Shown here: piece after piece, positions 1-8,374 of the stretch
Layout: every line of letters begins with the position of its first letter
Numbering within the stretch: the stretch's first letter is position 1
DNA from: Bdellovibrio bacteriovorus
GTDB taxonomy: Bacteria; Bdellovibrionota; Bdellovibrionia; Bdellovibrionales; Bdellovibrionaceae
DNA: 64,000 nucleotides
Direction: 5' to 3'
Assembly (NCBI RefSeq): GCF_001592745.1
Contig: NZ_LUKD01000001.1
Location: 2,017,890-2,081,889 of the forward strand
Notes under the pieces: model-generated
What the model was told of the DNA's origin: nothing
Seen by the model: only the letters and a program-made list of their open reading frames with translations
Databases searched by the model: none
Made by a program: the position numbers and the translations under genes

Positions 1-244
1 AAAGGCGAACAACACTGCCGTCAGTTTTACGCATGGAAAGACCACGGCATTTTTCGGTGTAAAACATTGTGCCGTCTGGAAGAAACGCAAGGTCCCAGGG
101 ATTCTGCAACCCGGTCATAAAATTTGTTTTTACTAACGTGGGCTCGCGAGAAGATCCTAAAGACTCTTCTGCGCCATTTGAACTGCCATTTGCACACGCT
201 GCCTGCAGGACCACATAAGCCAAGAGTAGCTTTTTCAGAGACAT
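1..244 (-). CDS. glucose/sorbosone dehydrogenase-like lipoprotein (partial, 3' end outside window)
   Basis: This is the N-terminal 81 codons of a gene running off the left edge. The start is the ATG at 244, chosen because GGAGGTG lies just upstream and the frame gives a lipoprotein signal peptide starting MSLKKLLLAYVVLQAAC, with the lipobox cysteine at residue 17. The mature part contains GLQNPWDLAFLPDGTMFYTE, the typical first blade of the PQQ-dependent sugar dehydrogenase (GSDH) beta-propeller family. Family members oxidise sugars at the outer face of a membrane; the substrate cannot be told from this fragment. An overlapping longer open frame through 27-497 is a shadow in another frame. 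Confidence 0.75.
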   Translation of the reverse strand, partial: MSLKKLLLAYVVLQAACANGSSNGAEESLGSSREPTLVKTNFMTGLQNPWDLAFLPDGTMFYTEKCRGLSMRKTDGSVVRL

Positions 245-380
245 CCATCACCTCCATGAATTCTGATAACGAGGCAAGGGTACACAAGGCGTAGACTGGG
301 ATCAAAGAATTGAAATATGTATGTTGATAGTTGTGAGAGTCACACGGCTGATTTAAAGGGTGGGGCAGCGGAAATGAAAT

Positions 381-411
381 AAAAAAGGGAACTGGTGTCT
401 GCCAATTCCCT
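381..411 (-). terminator. Rho-independent terminator
   Basis: Read on the minus strand, AGGGAATTGG and CCAGTTCCCT form a hairpin with one mismatch, followed by TTTTTTA. It lies 25 nt after the stop of the small secreted protein gene at 436-771, so it probably ends that transcript before the dehydrogenase-like gene. Confidence 0.75.
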
Positions 412-435
412 ATCGAAAGTCTTAATTCTAAGATC

Positions 436-771
436 CTATTTCTTTTGGCAAGTGACTTCAATAATATCGCCATCCAGCGCCAATCCGCCACGCCCATTAG
501 CTTCGTAAATTAAAGCAACACCACGACGAGAAGCTCCGCCATCTAGATCATTGTCCTTGATTGCGATCACGCTGCCGTTGTTGTTATGAGTGACAAGGAA
601 ACGCTCTTTAGACTCGCTCAAGTGGTGGATCGTCAAAGTCTCTTCGCCACCATCGCGATCCACTGTGACAAAATCAAAGCGGTTGGTTTGCGTAATGCAC
701 TCCACACCCGCAGATGCAGCTTGAACAGATAAACCGATTGATAAAGACAGTAGCGTAGCCATGATTTTCAT
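436..771 (-). CDS. small secreted hypothetical protein
   Basis: This 111-residue protein has a short signal peptide ending near the run QAASAG (about residue 22). The mature part of about 90 residues has two cysteines, one near its start and one four residues from the end, which could form a disulfide. The rest alternates polar and hydrophobic residues, suggesting a small beta-rich periplasmic protein. The start has a good GGAGA ribosome-binding site and the gene is followed by its own terminator, so it looks like a monocistronic unit. I recognise no family. Confidence 0.7.
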   Translation of the reverse strand: MKIMATLLSLSIGLSVQAASAGVECITQTNRFDFVTVDRDGGEETLTIHHLSESKERFLVTHNNNGSVIAIKDNDLDGGASRRGVALIYEANGRGGLALDGDIIEVTCQKK

Positions 772-966
772 AATTTCTCTCCTTTTTTAAACGTAAAGAT
801 CCGACTTGAAGAGTGCGAAAGCCGTGCCCTGGTTTTAACGCTTTCAGCAGGGATTGAACACCTGGCGTCTGCCTGCGAATAGGACAGGTGACGGTGAGGG
901 GCGCTGGGCTATAGAAATGGAAGTCTCAATATGAGACAAGAGGCATGAACGTTGAATCGGCTGTGA

Positions 967-994
967 TAAAGAGATCCAAGGCGAACTCCGATAA
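967..994 (+). promoter_or_regulatory. candidate sigma-28 (FliA) promoter
   Basis: TAAAGAGA at 967-974, a 12-nt spacer and TCCGATAA at 987-994 resemble the FliA consensus TAAAGTTT-N11-GCCGATAA. The -10-like box ends 10 nt before the ATG at 1005, the same geometry as in front of flaG. The site lies inside the longer reading frame that would begin at 945, which argues for the 1005 start. Confidence 0.5.
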
Positions 995-1004
995 GTTCTT
1001 CATT

Positions 1005-2051
1005 ATGAACGTCATGGGACTTCTTCTATCTTTAATGATTTTTTCTGCGGCTCACGCAGAGGAAAGTTGTTCGACTATTGATTACCGCCAGGAGCTTGGC
1101 CCGAACCGGGATCAAGGCGAACTGAGCTGGTGTTTTGCTTACACTTCGGCGGACCTTATTTCTCAACGAGTGAAAACCCGTGTTTCGGCGACCGACATCG
1201 CTTCAACTTTCATCTTGGCTGACCCTTATAAGCTGGAAGAGTCTACTCAGCCTGAGGTGAAAAACTATCTGCAGGAAAATCCAGAAATTTACACACGTCT
1301 TCAAGGAATTCGCCTAGCATCCGCGGGCAAATACGATCCGGAGCATATCTTACGCAAAGAGGGTTTGATGGATACCGGAGGCCAGGAAGATGCTGCTATT
1401 ATTTTGGCAAATACCAAAGGCATGTGCACAGAGAAGAACTTTCCCTCTACAGAATCCAATCAGACAAAGTTTTTTGGCCAGATCACAAAACTGTATAAGA
1501 AGCGAAACGAAGCACATATAAAACAGAACAACTGCGGTCTATTTCAGTCCCAGGCCGATTTCACTTCCGCCGTCGTTGATCCCTTTTCCGTTGCCATCAC
1601 CAGCGTGTATGAAGATGAACGCGATCGCCGTTGTCAGCGCAAGCCGTGGCCTGTTCCTCTCGTTCCAGTCATGACGAAGTTCGGTGATAGCCTTGAAGAA
1701 TACGAAGCGCGTATCAAAAAAGGCGAGATCAACAAAGAAGAGGGATCTAAAAAGCTTTTTGCAACCATTGATCATGCGTTAGAAAATGGCCGTATTGCTG
1801 GCATTGGATATAACGCGTACTCATTGATGGCTCCCGAAGAAGGGGAAGACAACAAGCATGCGGATCATTCAAGCGTGATCGCCGCGCGCAAGAAGATTGG
1901 CGGAAAATGCCAATACTTGATTCGAAATACCTGGGGCAGCGATTGCTCTATTTACTACGCAAAATTTCACAAACGCTGTGAAAAAGGCAACGTGTGGGTC
2001 ACCAAAGAAGAACTGAAAGAATCGTTGTATAGCGTCGTCTATATGAAATAG
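1005..2051 (+). CDS. secreted papain-like (C1A family) cysteine protease
   Basis: The protein is predicted to be exported and to cut peptides by a Cys-His-Asn mechanism. Numbering from the ATG at 1005, a signal peptide occupies residues 1-18 (cleavage after AHA). The active-site block DQGELSWCFAY gives the oxyanion Gln37 and nucleophile Cys43, the histidine is probably His288 in DHSSV, and the asparagine is Asn308 in IRNTWG. At about 348 residues it is longer than mature papain enzymes, with an insert between the Cys and His blocks. An in-frame ATG at 945 would add 20 residues before the signal peptide; I prefer 1005 because it leaves a normal signal peptide and sits just after a FliA-like promoter. 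The next gene is flagellar. Substrate unknown. Confidence 0.8.
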   Translation: MNVMGLLLSLMIFSAAHAEESCSTIDYRQELGPNRDQGELSWCFAYTSADLISQRVKTRVSATDIASTFILADPYKLEESTQPEVKNYLQENPEIYTRLQGIRLASAGKYDPEHILRKEGLMDTGGQEDAAIILANTKGMCTEKNFPSTESNQTKFFGQITKLYKKRNEAHIKQNNCGLFQSQADFTSAVVDPFSVAITSVYEDERDRRCQRKPWPVPLVPVMTKFGDSLEEYEARIKKGEINKEEGSKKLFATIDHALENGRIAGIGYNAYSLMAPEEGEDNKHADHSSVIAARKKIGGKCQYLIRNTWGSDCSIYYAKFHKRCEKGNVWVTKEELKESLYSVVYMK

Positions 2052-2073
2052 GCCCCGACGAAGGTGACGAAAT

Positions 2074-2101
2074 TTAAGTTTGCTCTTCGAAAATCCGATA
2101 A
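2074..2101 (+). promoter_or_regulatory. candidate sigma-28 (FliA) promoter of flaG-fliD-fliS
   Basis: TTAAGTTT at 2074-2081, a 12-nt spacer and TCCGATAA at 2094-2101 closely match the flagellar sigma factor consensus. The position directly before the late flagellar genes makes this biologically sensible. Only 9 nt separate the -10-like box from the flaG start codon, so the transcript may be nearly leaderless. Confidence 0.7.
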
Positions 2102-2110
2102 GAACCTCGT

Positions 2111-2485
2111 ATGAATATCAAAGGAATGATTTCAAATATTCTGCCCAACACTGAGGTTCGCTCTGTCGACCGCACGGGGCAGGCTATTAAGTCAGATCAA
2201 ACCAATGACCGCGACGCCAACGGACAAGAGATGTACGGTGGCAACCAAGAGCAGCGCGAGCCCATGACGGATGAACAGCTTGAAAAAGCCATGGAGCATC
2301 TGCGCAACCTTCCTGCGATGAAAGAACACAAGTGGACGGTAGAGCTTGATGCGGATGAAAAAGGCCGCTTCGTCATCGTGAAAGACAATCTGGGCACGGT
2401 CATTCGCCGCATTCCAGAGTTGGAATTATGGACTCTTCCCTCTGATAACTCTCACCGTGGGCAGTTGCTGAAGCGATCTGCTTAA
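2111..2485 (+). CDS. flaG: FlaG-like flagellar protein
   Basis: This 124-residue protein has a disordered, polar N-terminal half and a C-terminal block reading VIVKDNLGTVIRRIPELEL. That matches the FlaG family pattern of a short beta-hairpin, a V-x-D-x-x-T/G-x-V-I-R segment and a final IP motif. FlaG proteins affect flagellar filament length or export and are commonly encoded just before fliD, as here. No clear ribosome-binding site precedes the ATG at 2111; an in-frame ATG at 2126 is an alternative. The gene starts a co-directional flagellar group behind a FliA-like promoter. Confidence 0.75.
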   Translation: MNIKGMISNILPNTEVRSVDRTGQAIKSDQTNDRDANGQEMYGGNQEQREPMTDEQLEKAMEHLRNLPAMKEHKWTVELDADEKGRFVIVKDNLGTVIRRIPELELWTLPSDNSHRGQLLKRSA

Positions 2486-2657
2486 TTATTTTCGTTCTAA
2501 CTGCAATTGCTTCCTAGATCGACGTCCAGAGAAATCACCCTCTGTCAAAATCCCTGCTGTCTAAAATTCATTAGAGCCCGGAAACGCTCTCCACTGGCCC
2601 TTTCGAGAGACATTTAATTGACTCACGGTTCTTGCCTCACTTTGACACAATGAATTC

Positions 2658-4025
2658 ATGGCAGGAATACGTTTTTCAGGGATGGCCTCTGGCTTACCAC
2701 CAAATATCGTTGAGCAGCTGATGGAAGCTGAGCGTATTCCTGTGAAACAAATGGAAGTGCAGAAAACCAAGCAGGAAGACAAATTAAAACTTGTCACTGA
2801 GTTGGAAACGAAAGTCAGCGATATCACCAAAAATCTGGGTGAACTGACTTCGACAAGCGGATTCATCGACAAGAAATTTGTTAGCGGTGATCCGAATGTG
2901 ATTGAGGGACAGGTGGATCCCAATTCGGCAATTCCAGGGGACTATTCGATTGAAGTTGTGCAGCTGGCGCAAAAGCCCGCGGCGATTTCAAACGGTTTTC
3001 CCGATAAGAATGAAACGCAAATCGGTGTGGGCTACATCAAGTTCGATACACCCGAAGGCGTGAAAGAAGTTTATATTAACGGCAAAAATTCGACGTTAGA
3101 AGGCGTTATGAAACAAATCAACGCTGCAAACGTGGGATTGAAAGCACAAGTTTTGGAAGACCGAAAGGATGCGGATAATCCTTTTAAACTTTTGATCTCT
3201 GGTCTTTCCACAGGAAAAGACAGCCAGGTGACTTTCCCGAAGATTTATCTTTTGGATGGGGACCAGGATATGTACTTCGATCAATCCCGCCCGGCGCAAA
3301 ACGCGAAGGTGAAGGTAGACGGATTTGAAATCGAGCTTCCTGATAATAAATCCACGGATTTGATTCCGGGAGTGACGTTGGACTTTAAATCGGCGGCTCC
3401 GGGACGTGAAATCCGTATGAGCGTGAAAGAAAACTTGGAAGTGATCAGCGGAAAAATCAAAAGTTTCGTTGATTCTTACAATGCGGCCTTGGATTTCATC
3501 CAAAAGCAAAACAAATTGCAGGCGGGTGACGGGAAGAATCCAAAGCTGGGTCCTTTGGGCGGTGATGGAATGCTTCGTTCCATCGAAAACTCACTTCGTC
3601 GCGTGATTTTAAATCCGACGATGGGGGTTGATACTCCGATCCGCCGTGTGGGTGAATTGGGAATTGAGTTTAACAGAAACGGTACTTTGAACTTCAACCA
3701 GGACAAATTCAACAAAGTGTTGAATGCGAACCCGGCAGGAGTGGCCGCCTTCTTCCGAGGCGACGGTTTCAATACGGGCTTCGTGTCAGGATTGAAAAGA
3801 GAAATCGGAAACCTGCTAAACGGTCAGTTCGGTACGATTGCCAATCGCAAAAAGGGACTGACAGATCGTATTAATCAGGTCAACGGACGTATCGAAACCA
3901 AAGAGCGTCAGTTGGAAAGAAAAGAAGAAAGTCTGCGACGTAAATTCGCGGATCTGGAATCGAAAATGTCGGACATGCAGGCGCAACAGGCACGTTTCGC
4001 GGCAATGGCTCCGAAAGCAGGGTAG
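2658..4025 (+). CDS. fliD: flagellar filament cap protein FliD
   Basis: FliD forms the cap at the tip of the growing flagellum and helps flagellin subunits fold into the filament. The 455-residue product shows the family order: an N-terminal segment (GMASGLPPNIVEQLMEAE) needed for export and coiled-coil interaction, a variable middle, and a conserved C-terminal half including SFVDSYNAALDFI (FliD_C) and RVGELGIEFNRNGTLNF. It ends in a long charged coiled coil over roughly the last 80 residues. Length is normal. fliS follows after 40 nt, the usual order. A 172-nt gap separates it from flaG. Confidence 0.93.
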   Translation: MAGIRFSGMASGLPPNIVEQLMEAERIPVKQMEVQKTKQEDKLKLVTELETKVSDITKNLGELTSTSGFIDKKFVSGDPNVIEGQVDPNSAIPGDYSIEVVQLAQKPAAISNGFPDKNETQIGVGYIKFDTPEGVKEVYINGKNSTLEGVMKQINAANVGLKAQVLEDRKDADNPFKLLISGLSTGKDSQVTFPKIYLLDGDQDMYFDQSRPAQNAKVKVDGFEIELPDNKSTDLIPGVTLDFKSAAPGREIRMSVKENLEVISGKIKSFVDSYNAALDFIQKQNKLQAGDGKNPKLGPLGGDGMLRSIENSLRRVILNPTMGVDTPIRRVGELGIEFNRNGTLNFNQDKFNKVLNANPAGVAAFFRGDGFNTGFVSGLKREIGNLLNGQFGTIANRKKGLTDRINQVNGRIETKERQLERKEESLRRKFADLESKMSDMQAQQARFAAMAPKAG

Positions 4026-4065
4026 TTAAGTTAAGAACTTTTTAGAGTTTTAGGTGTGAGGGACT

Positions 4066-4461
4066 ATGAACAAGAATGCGTATCAGAAATATAAAACGAC
4101 GTCGGTACAAAGTGCCAGTCGCGAAAAAATTCTTTTGATGCTCTATGAAGGAGCCATCAAATTCACCAAGCTTGCAATCAAAGCTGCTGAAGAAAAGAAG
4201 ATTGCAGACCGTGGAATGAATATCGGCCGTGCTTTCGATATCATCATGGAATTAAACAACACGCTGGACCACAAGGTCGGCGGTGATGTCGCTGTTCAGC
4301 TGGAACAGCTTTATATGTTCATGATGGAACAATACACCAAAGCCAACATCTCGGGCGATCCAGAACCTTTAAGAGCAAATCTAAAGCTTCTGAACACGCT
4401 TTATGATGGTTGGGTGCAAGCAGTTGAAAAATTGAAAAAAGAAACAGATAAAGCAGGCTAA
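4066..4461 (+). CDS. fliS: flagellin export chaperone FliS
   Basis: FliS binds the C-terminus of flagellin in the cytoplasm, preventing premature polymerisation and delivering it to the flagellar type III apparatus. The 131-residue product has the family signature near its start (SASREKILLMLYEGAIKFTK), a four-helix-bundle pattern and a typical length. It follows fliD and precedes a FliT-like gene, the common fliD-fliS-fliT arrangement. Confidence 0.93.
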   Translation: MNKNAYQKYKTTSVQSASREKILLMLYEGAIKFTKLAIKAAEEKKIADRGMNIGRAFDIIMELNNTLDHKVGGDVAVQLEQLYMFMMEQYTKANISGDPEPLRANLKLLNTLYDGWVQAVEKLKKETDKAG

Positions 4462-4480
4462 AAATTCCCACGGAGGGGAC

Positions 4481-4906
4481 ATGACTAGGATTATCACGTT
4501 GTTGAACGAAAAGAATCACTACCTCGAGAAGTTCTATTCACTGAACGAAGTAGAGTTGGCGAATTTTGCTCAAGGGCAATTCGATAACTTGGAACACTTC
4601 TATCAGACTCGTGAAAGAATTCTTGAAGTTCTAAAGTACGTTGATGCACAAATTGAAAAAGTGCACGACGAAGAAGCTCAACAAAACGCAATCACTGAGG
4701 GCGAACGCCGTGAAGTGAAAGAGGCGTTGGCAATCAAGGATGAATATGTTGCCCGCATTATCGAACAAGATATCCAAGTCTTGGCCTGCATCGAGATGGC
4801 GAAAAACTCTATCATCAAGGAATTGCAAGAAGTTCGACGTTCACGCAAAGCGGTGGGTAGCTATAAAAGCAAGACCTTCAGTAATCGCTTGAACGAAGAG
4901 GTCTAG
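4481..4906 (+). CDS. FliT/FlgN-like flagellar chaperone (predicted)
   Basis: The 141-residue protein is all-helical and strongly charged, with no signal peptide, consistent with the helical-hairpin chaperones of the FliT/FlgN class that guard FliD or the hook-filament junction proteins. Sequence similarity to any one member is low by eye, so assignment rests mainly on position: 19 nt after fliS, in the slot where fliT normally lies. A GGAGGGG ribosome-binding site precedes the ATG. Confidence 0.6.
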   Translation: MTRIITLLNEKNHYLEKFYSLNEVELANFAQGQFDNLEHFYQTRERILEVLKYVDAQIEKVHDEEAQQNAITEGERREVKEALAIKDEYVARIIEQDIQVLACIEMAKNSIIKELQEVRRSRKAVGSYKSKTFSNRLNEEV

Positions 4907-5051
4907 GAAAATATTTCCTGACAAAATCATGACGGCGAGTTCAGGCAAAGAGTCAAATCTCCTCACTGAACTTGCCTCAGATCAAATTAAAATGAAATGA
5001 AGCTTTGGCATCTGTGTTGCTCCTACCAGTCTTTCGAGGAGACCTATTCAG

Positions 5052-6101
5052 ATGTTGGAAAATCAGATCGTTCAAAAGTCCAGTGAAGTTTCTGGAAGCA
5101 TTTCAAATACCGAATCACAAATTGAAGAGTCCGGTAAAATCTATTTTGATCCGCAACAAGCTATCGCGGAATTTGAAGCCGAATCACAAACAGAAAAAGA
5201 AACTTCTGTTCAAGATCCTCGTGTTGCTAAGTTTATTCAAAATGCAAAATTGTTGATGAAGCACAAAGAGTACGCTTTGGCGATGAATCTTCTTCGTCAA
5301 GCCAGCAATGTGGACTCTAAAAATCCTGCCACTTTGCAGTTGCTTGCTTCATGCCTAGAGACAACGTCTCGCCTGGATGAGGCTTTGATCGCGCGCAAGA
5401 CATTGGCGAAAGTGGACTATAGTTTTGAGAACATGTGCCGTTATGCCACGACTCTCTATAAACTAGGTCGCGATCAGGAAGCTCTCGATAAATACTTTGA
5501 GGCTTTGGCGATCCTGACTGAAGAAAACGATCATCTTTTTGAAGTCTATAAGAATATGGGAAACATCTTTGTTCGTCAGGGCGATTTTGATGGTGCGGAA
5601 GAGTACTATAATAAAGCCTACACAATGAATGCTCAAAGTGACGTACTGCTTGTGAACTTCGGTACTTTGGAAGTTCAAAGAAACGATTTTGAAAAATCCT
5701 TATATTGCTTCCGTAAAGCTGTTGAAATCAATCCTGAAAATGACAAAGCTTGGGTGGGCCTTGCGATGGTTCACAACCAATTTGGTGATAGCGACCTTGC
5801 TTGGGCCAATATTGAATCTGCTTTGGATATCAATCCGCAAAACCGTACTGCCGTGCACTTAGCGGCGAACTGGGGCTTGCGTGACGGTAAAATCCAAAAA
5901 GCTATCGATGCTCTTCAGTCTTATCTTTCTTCTGTGGAAGAAGATGAAGACATGTCTTTAGTTCTTATCAATCTTTTCTGCTCAGCGGGGCAGGTCGACA
6001 AGGCTCTGATTGAAATGGAAAGAGTCCTTTTGTGGAACCCGGATCATAAAGAAGTTCGCGCTTTAAAAAAGAAAATTCTTCAATCGCAAAAGGTGGCTTA
6101 A
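5052..6101 (+). CDS. TPR-repeat protein of the glycosylation cluster
   Basis: After a polar N-terminal stretch of about 60 residues, this 349-residue protein consists of consecutive 34-residue tetratricopeptide repeats, seen as recurring W/L-G-Y-A-F-A-P patterns such as AWVGLAMVHNQFGDSDLAWA. It has no signal peptide. TPR proteins are scaffolds; similar ones are found beside flagellin-glycosylating enzymes, and the next genes are Rossmann and GT9 proteins overlapping or nearly touching it. The start is supported by GAGGAG nine bases upstream. The exact partner cannot be told. Confidence 0.75.
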   Translation: MLENQIVQKSSEVSGSISNTESQIEESGKIYFDPQQAIAEFEAESQTEKETSVQDPRVAKFIQNAKLLMKHKEYALAMNLLRQASNVDSKNPATLQLLASCLETTSRLDEALIARKTLAKVDYSFENMCRYATTLYKLGRDQEALDKYFEALAILTEENDHLFEVYKNMGNIFVRQGDFDGAEEYYNKAYTMNAQSDVLLVNFGTLEVQRNDFEKSLYCFRKAVEINPENDKAWVGLAMVHNQFGDSDLAWANIESALDINPQNRTAVHLAANWGLRDGKIQKAIDALQSYLSSVEEDEDMSLVLINLFCSAGQVDKALIEMERVLLWNPDHKEVRALKKKILQSQKVA

Positions 6102-6103
6102 TC

Positions 6104-6712
6104 ATGTCGATCACATTTTCTGAAAATCACGAGTCCTCTTTAGTGGCGTTTGAATCTGGTGAGTCTTTGGCTTCGTTGCGTGATCCTCGCGGTGAAGGTC
6201 TTAAGTGGGTTTATTCTTTGGGTGCGATTCCAACATCTCATGTCGTCGTCGTGGGTTTGGGCTCCGGATTTCATATCGCGGCATTGGCCGACGTCGATCC
6301 CAGTTTAAAAATCAGCGTTGTGGAGTCTCGCGAATCTTTGATTCCCGTATTCCGGTCGCAGTTTCCTGAGCTGCAAGACCGCGTTGAGATCGTTATCATT
6401 CAAGACGTTCAAGACATCTATAAAGGAGAATTCTTCCAGGAAATCCTGAACAATCGTTCTTACGTTCTTTCTTTTAAAGAATGTTGGGGTCAGAACGTTC
6501 AGTTCTTTTCTGAGGTGTTCGCGGGTCTTACGGGACGTTCCGTAGAGTCCGTAAAATATCACTTTGAAGAGTTCAGCATCAATATGAAAGCGCTTTATCT
6601 AGAGCAGAACAAGCTCTTGTCCATCAAGGATGTGATCCCAGTGGTGGAAGCCTCTGTGATGCCAGAGAACAAAAAACAGATTTTCCGTATTCTCGGTGAA
6701 TTGGTGAAATAA
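6104..6712 (+). CDS. Rossmann-fold protein resembling motility accessory factor (MAF)
   Basis: The 202-residue protein contains a nucleotide-binding Rossmann core: HVVVVGLGSGFHIAALADVD, with GLGSG at residues 51-55, followed by an acidic strand end (VVES). The same element occurs in MAF (DUF115) proteins that modify flagellin with nonulosonic acids, and in SAM-dependent enzymes. At this length it would be only a fragment of a full MAF protein, so its function is uncertain. It starts 2 nt after the TPR gene and its stop overlaps the next start (TAATG). Confidence 0.55.
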   Translation: MSITFSENHESSLVAFESGESLASLRDPRGEGLKWVYSLGAIPTSHVVVVGLGSGFHIAALADVDPSLKISVVESRESLIPVFRSQFPELQDRVEIVIIQDVQDIYKGEFFQEILNNRSYVLSFKECWGQNVQFFSEVFAGLTGRSVESVKYHFEEFSINMKALYLEQNKLLSIKDVIPVVEASVMPENKKQIFRILGELVK

Positions 6713-8289
6713 TGAAGATATTAGTTCTGTCGCTCTTGAGATTGGGCGACATTATTCAACAAGCTCCATTGCTTAAAGGCCTGCGTGAGAAAAATCCTCA
6801 CGCCGAAATTCATTTGCTCTTAAATCGTCAGTTCGCCAATGTCGAAAAGATTTTGGATGGGGTGGTCGATCATTATATCTATTTCGAGCGTGAAACTTTG
6901 CAAAAGGGCTTAAGTGACGCTTCGGCGAACATTTTATGGTCGTATCAGCAGGTGGAAAAACTTGTGGAAAGCCTTAATGGGCAAGGGTTTGATCAAGCGA
7001 TCAACTTGACTCATAACAAACTAAGCGCTTATTTGCTGGGGACTCTTGAGATCGCGGATAAGCGTGGTCTTTACCAGGCGGAGGGACGCTTTCAAGGTTT
7101 GTCGAACCGTTGGCTTAGATACTTTAACGATCGCTTTTCTGGAACTCAAAAATCTTTGTTCCATTACGTCGAGCTTCTGGGGAAAGCTTTTGATATCCCA
7201 GTGCAGACGGAAATTGCGACGACGCCACGTAAAAAAAGCAAACTCGTGCTGCTTCAGTGTCTTACAAGCGACTCCAAGAAAAACTGGGGACTTGAACGAT
7301 TCGCTCAATTGAAGCGCACAATAGAAATTTCTTTGGTGGATTACGAAGTCATGGTTCTGGGGGCCTCTTTTGAAAGAGAAACCTTGTTGGAGTTCTTCTC
7401 TGAAAAAGATCTTCTAATCTGTGATCTGCCCGAAGCGCGCAAGCACTTGCAAAGTGCGGCTTTGTTGGTCACCGGAGATACAAGTATTAAACACATGGCG
7501 GCTCAGATCGGCACCCCGATTGTGGAAATCGCTATTGGAAGCAGTGATCCTTCAAAAACGGCAGCTTATTCTTCTCAAGCCTTGGTTATTCAAACTCAAG
7601 CTGGCTGTGCGCCTTGCGTGCACTCGCAAGCTTGTCCTCAGCCAACTCATCTTTGCGCTGAGGATGTATCCGTTGAACAGGTTTTCGGTGCGGTATGGGA
7701 CCAGTTGAGCGGCGAAAAGATGGCGCAAAGAAGTTTACAGCTCTCTTTAGAAAAAGCCGTGTGGACTTTGTATTTAGATAAGGCGAATTCCCAAGTTGAG
7801 CCCTTTTATGCTTTGGCAGCGGCTGAGTTTTTAAACTCTCATCCGACGGAAGAACTGCAGAATGTTTTGTCTGCTTGGAATGAAAAGTCGGAACAATACC
7901 GTCAGTGGTTGAAGAAAGCCTTTGAAGTATTGCCAACGCGCGAAGAACTGGCAGTTAAAAGAAGTTTCCAAACTTCCGATATTTCGGACTTAATTCTTTG
8001 CGCTCAGGATATTCTGAAGTCGAAAAAAGATGAGGTCGGTTATTTCCAGGTTTTTGTGGAAGCTTTGTTATCTCGCTTTAATCAACCTGTGCAAATCTAT
8101 GATCGTGTGTCAGCAGCTTTGCAAGAAGTTGAAGAATTATTAACTATTCGTGAATCATTCACTCGTCATTTGCAAACAATCTCCATGGAAGGGGCATATT
8201 ATGCAAAAGGAATTGGACAATTATCTATCAGTGGCTTTGAAGAGACTCGAAAAAGCCTACAGCCAAATCCTCAAAACGCAGAGCTATAA
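6712..8289 (+). CDS. glycosyltransferase family 9 protein with C-terminal extension
   Basis: The N-terminal 340 residues are a GT9 (heptosyltransferase-type, GT-B fold) enzyme: the start MKILVLSLLRLGDIIQQAPL carries the family LGD motif, and LVTGDTSIKHMAAQIGTP near residue 255 is the nucleotide-sugar site. A four-cysteine cluster (CAPCVHSQACPQPTHLC) follows, as in many family members. About 170 further residues are predicted helical and are not part of GT9. Its place after fliD/fliS and a MAF-like gene favours flagellin or surface glycosylation rather than core LPS synthesis, though LPS heptosylation cannot be excluded. Confidence 0.8.
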   Translation: MKILVLSLLRLGDIIQQAPLLKGLREKNPHAEIHLLLNRQFANVEKILDGVVDHYIYFERETLQKGLSDASANILWSYQQVEKLVESLNGQGFDQAINLTHNKLSAYLLGTLEIADKRGLYQAEGRFQGLSNRWLRYFNDRFSGTQKSLFHYVELLGKAFDIPVQTEIATTPRKKSKLVLLQCLTSDSKKNWGLERFAQLKRTIEISLVDYEVMVLGASFERETLLEFFSEKDLLICDLPEARKHLQSAALLVTGDTSIKHMAAQIGTPIVEIAIGSSDPSKTAAYSSQALVIQTQAGCAPCVHSQACPQPTHLCAEDVSVEQVFGAVWDQLSGEKMAQRSLQLSLEKAVWTLYLDKANSQVEPFYALAAAEFLNSHPTEELQNVLSAWNEKSEQYRQWLKKAFEVLPTREELAVKRSFQTSDISDLILCAQDILKSKKDEVGYFQVFVEALLSRFNQPVQIYDRVSAALQEVEELLTIRESFTRHLQTISMEGAYYAKGIGQLSISGFEETRKSLQPNPQNAEL

Positions 8290-8374
8290 CCAGGATGCGG
8301 AAAGAGTTCAGTTGCTAAAAGAACTTATCAAGGAACAAGTGAAAAATGAAAATACTCGTCACACAACTCGCTAG
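8201..8374 (+). CDS. small helical protein nested between two GT9 genes
   Basis: A 57-residue frame starts at the ATG at 8201, ten bases after AAGGGG. It overlaps the end of the preceding GT9 gene by 89 nt and the start of the next by 29 nt. The product, beginning MQKELDNYLSVALKRLEKAY, is a single charged amphipathic helix typical of small coiled-coil proteins. A longer frame from 8150 exists but lacks a good ribosome-binding site. The overlaps are large for this tightly packed genome, so it may be a shadow frame; the strong Shine-Dalgarno site and protein-like composition favour a real gene. Confidence 0.5.
   Translation: MQKELDNYLSVALKRLEKAYSQILKTQSYNQDAERVQLLKELIKEQVKNENTRHTTR

Noticed and set aside
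27-497. 156-residue minus-strand open frame
   Set aside because: It crosses the small secreted gene antisense-free in another frame and its translation has no protein-like features; the real gene (1-244) is in a different frame with a lipobox.
5005-5256. 83-residue plus-strand frame before the TPR gene
   Set aside because: Basic, low-complexity product overlapping the well-supported TPR gene in another frame.
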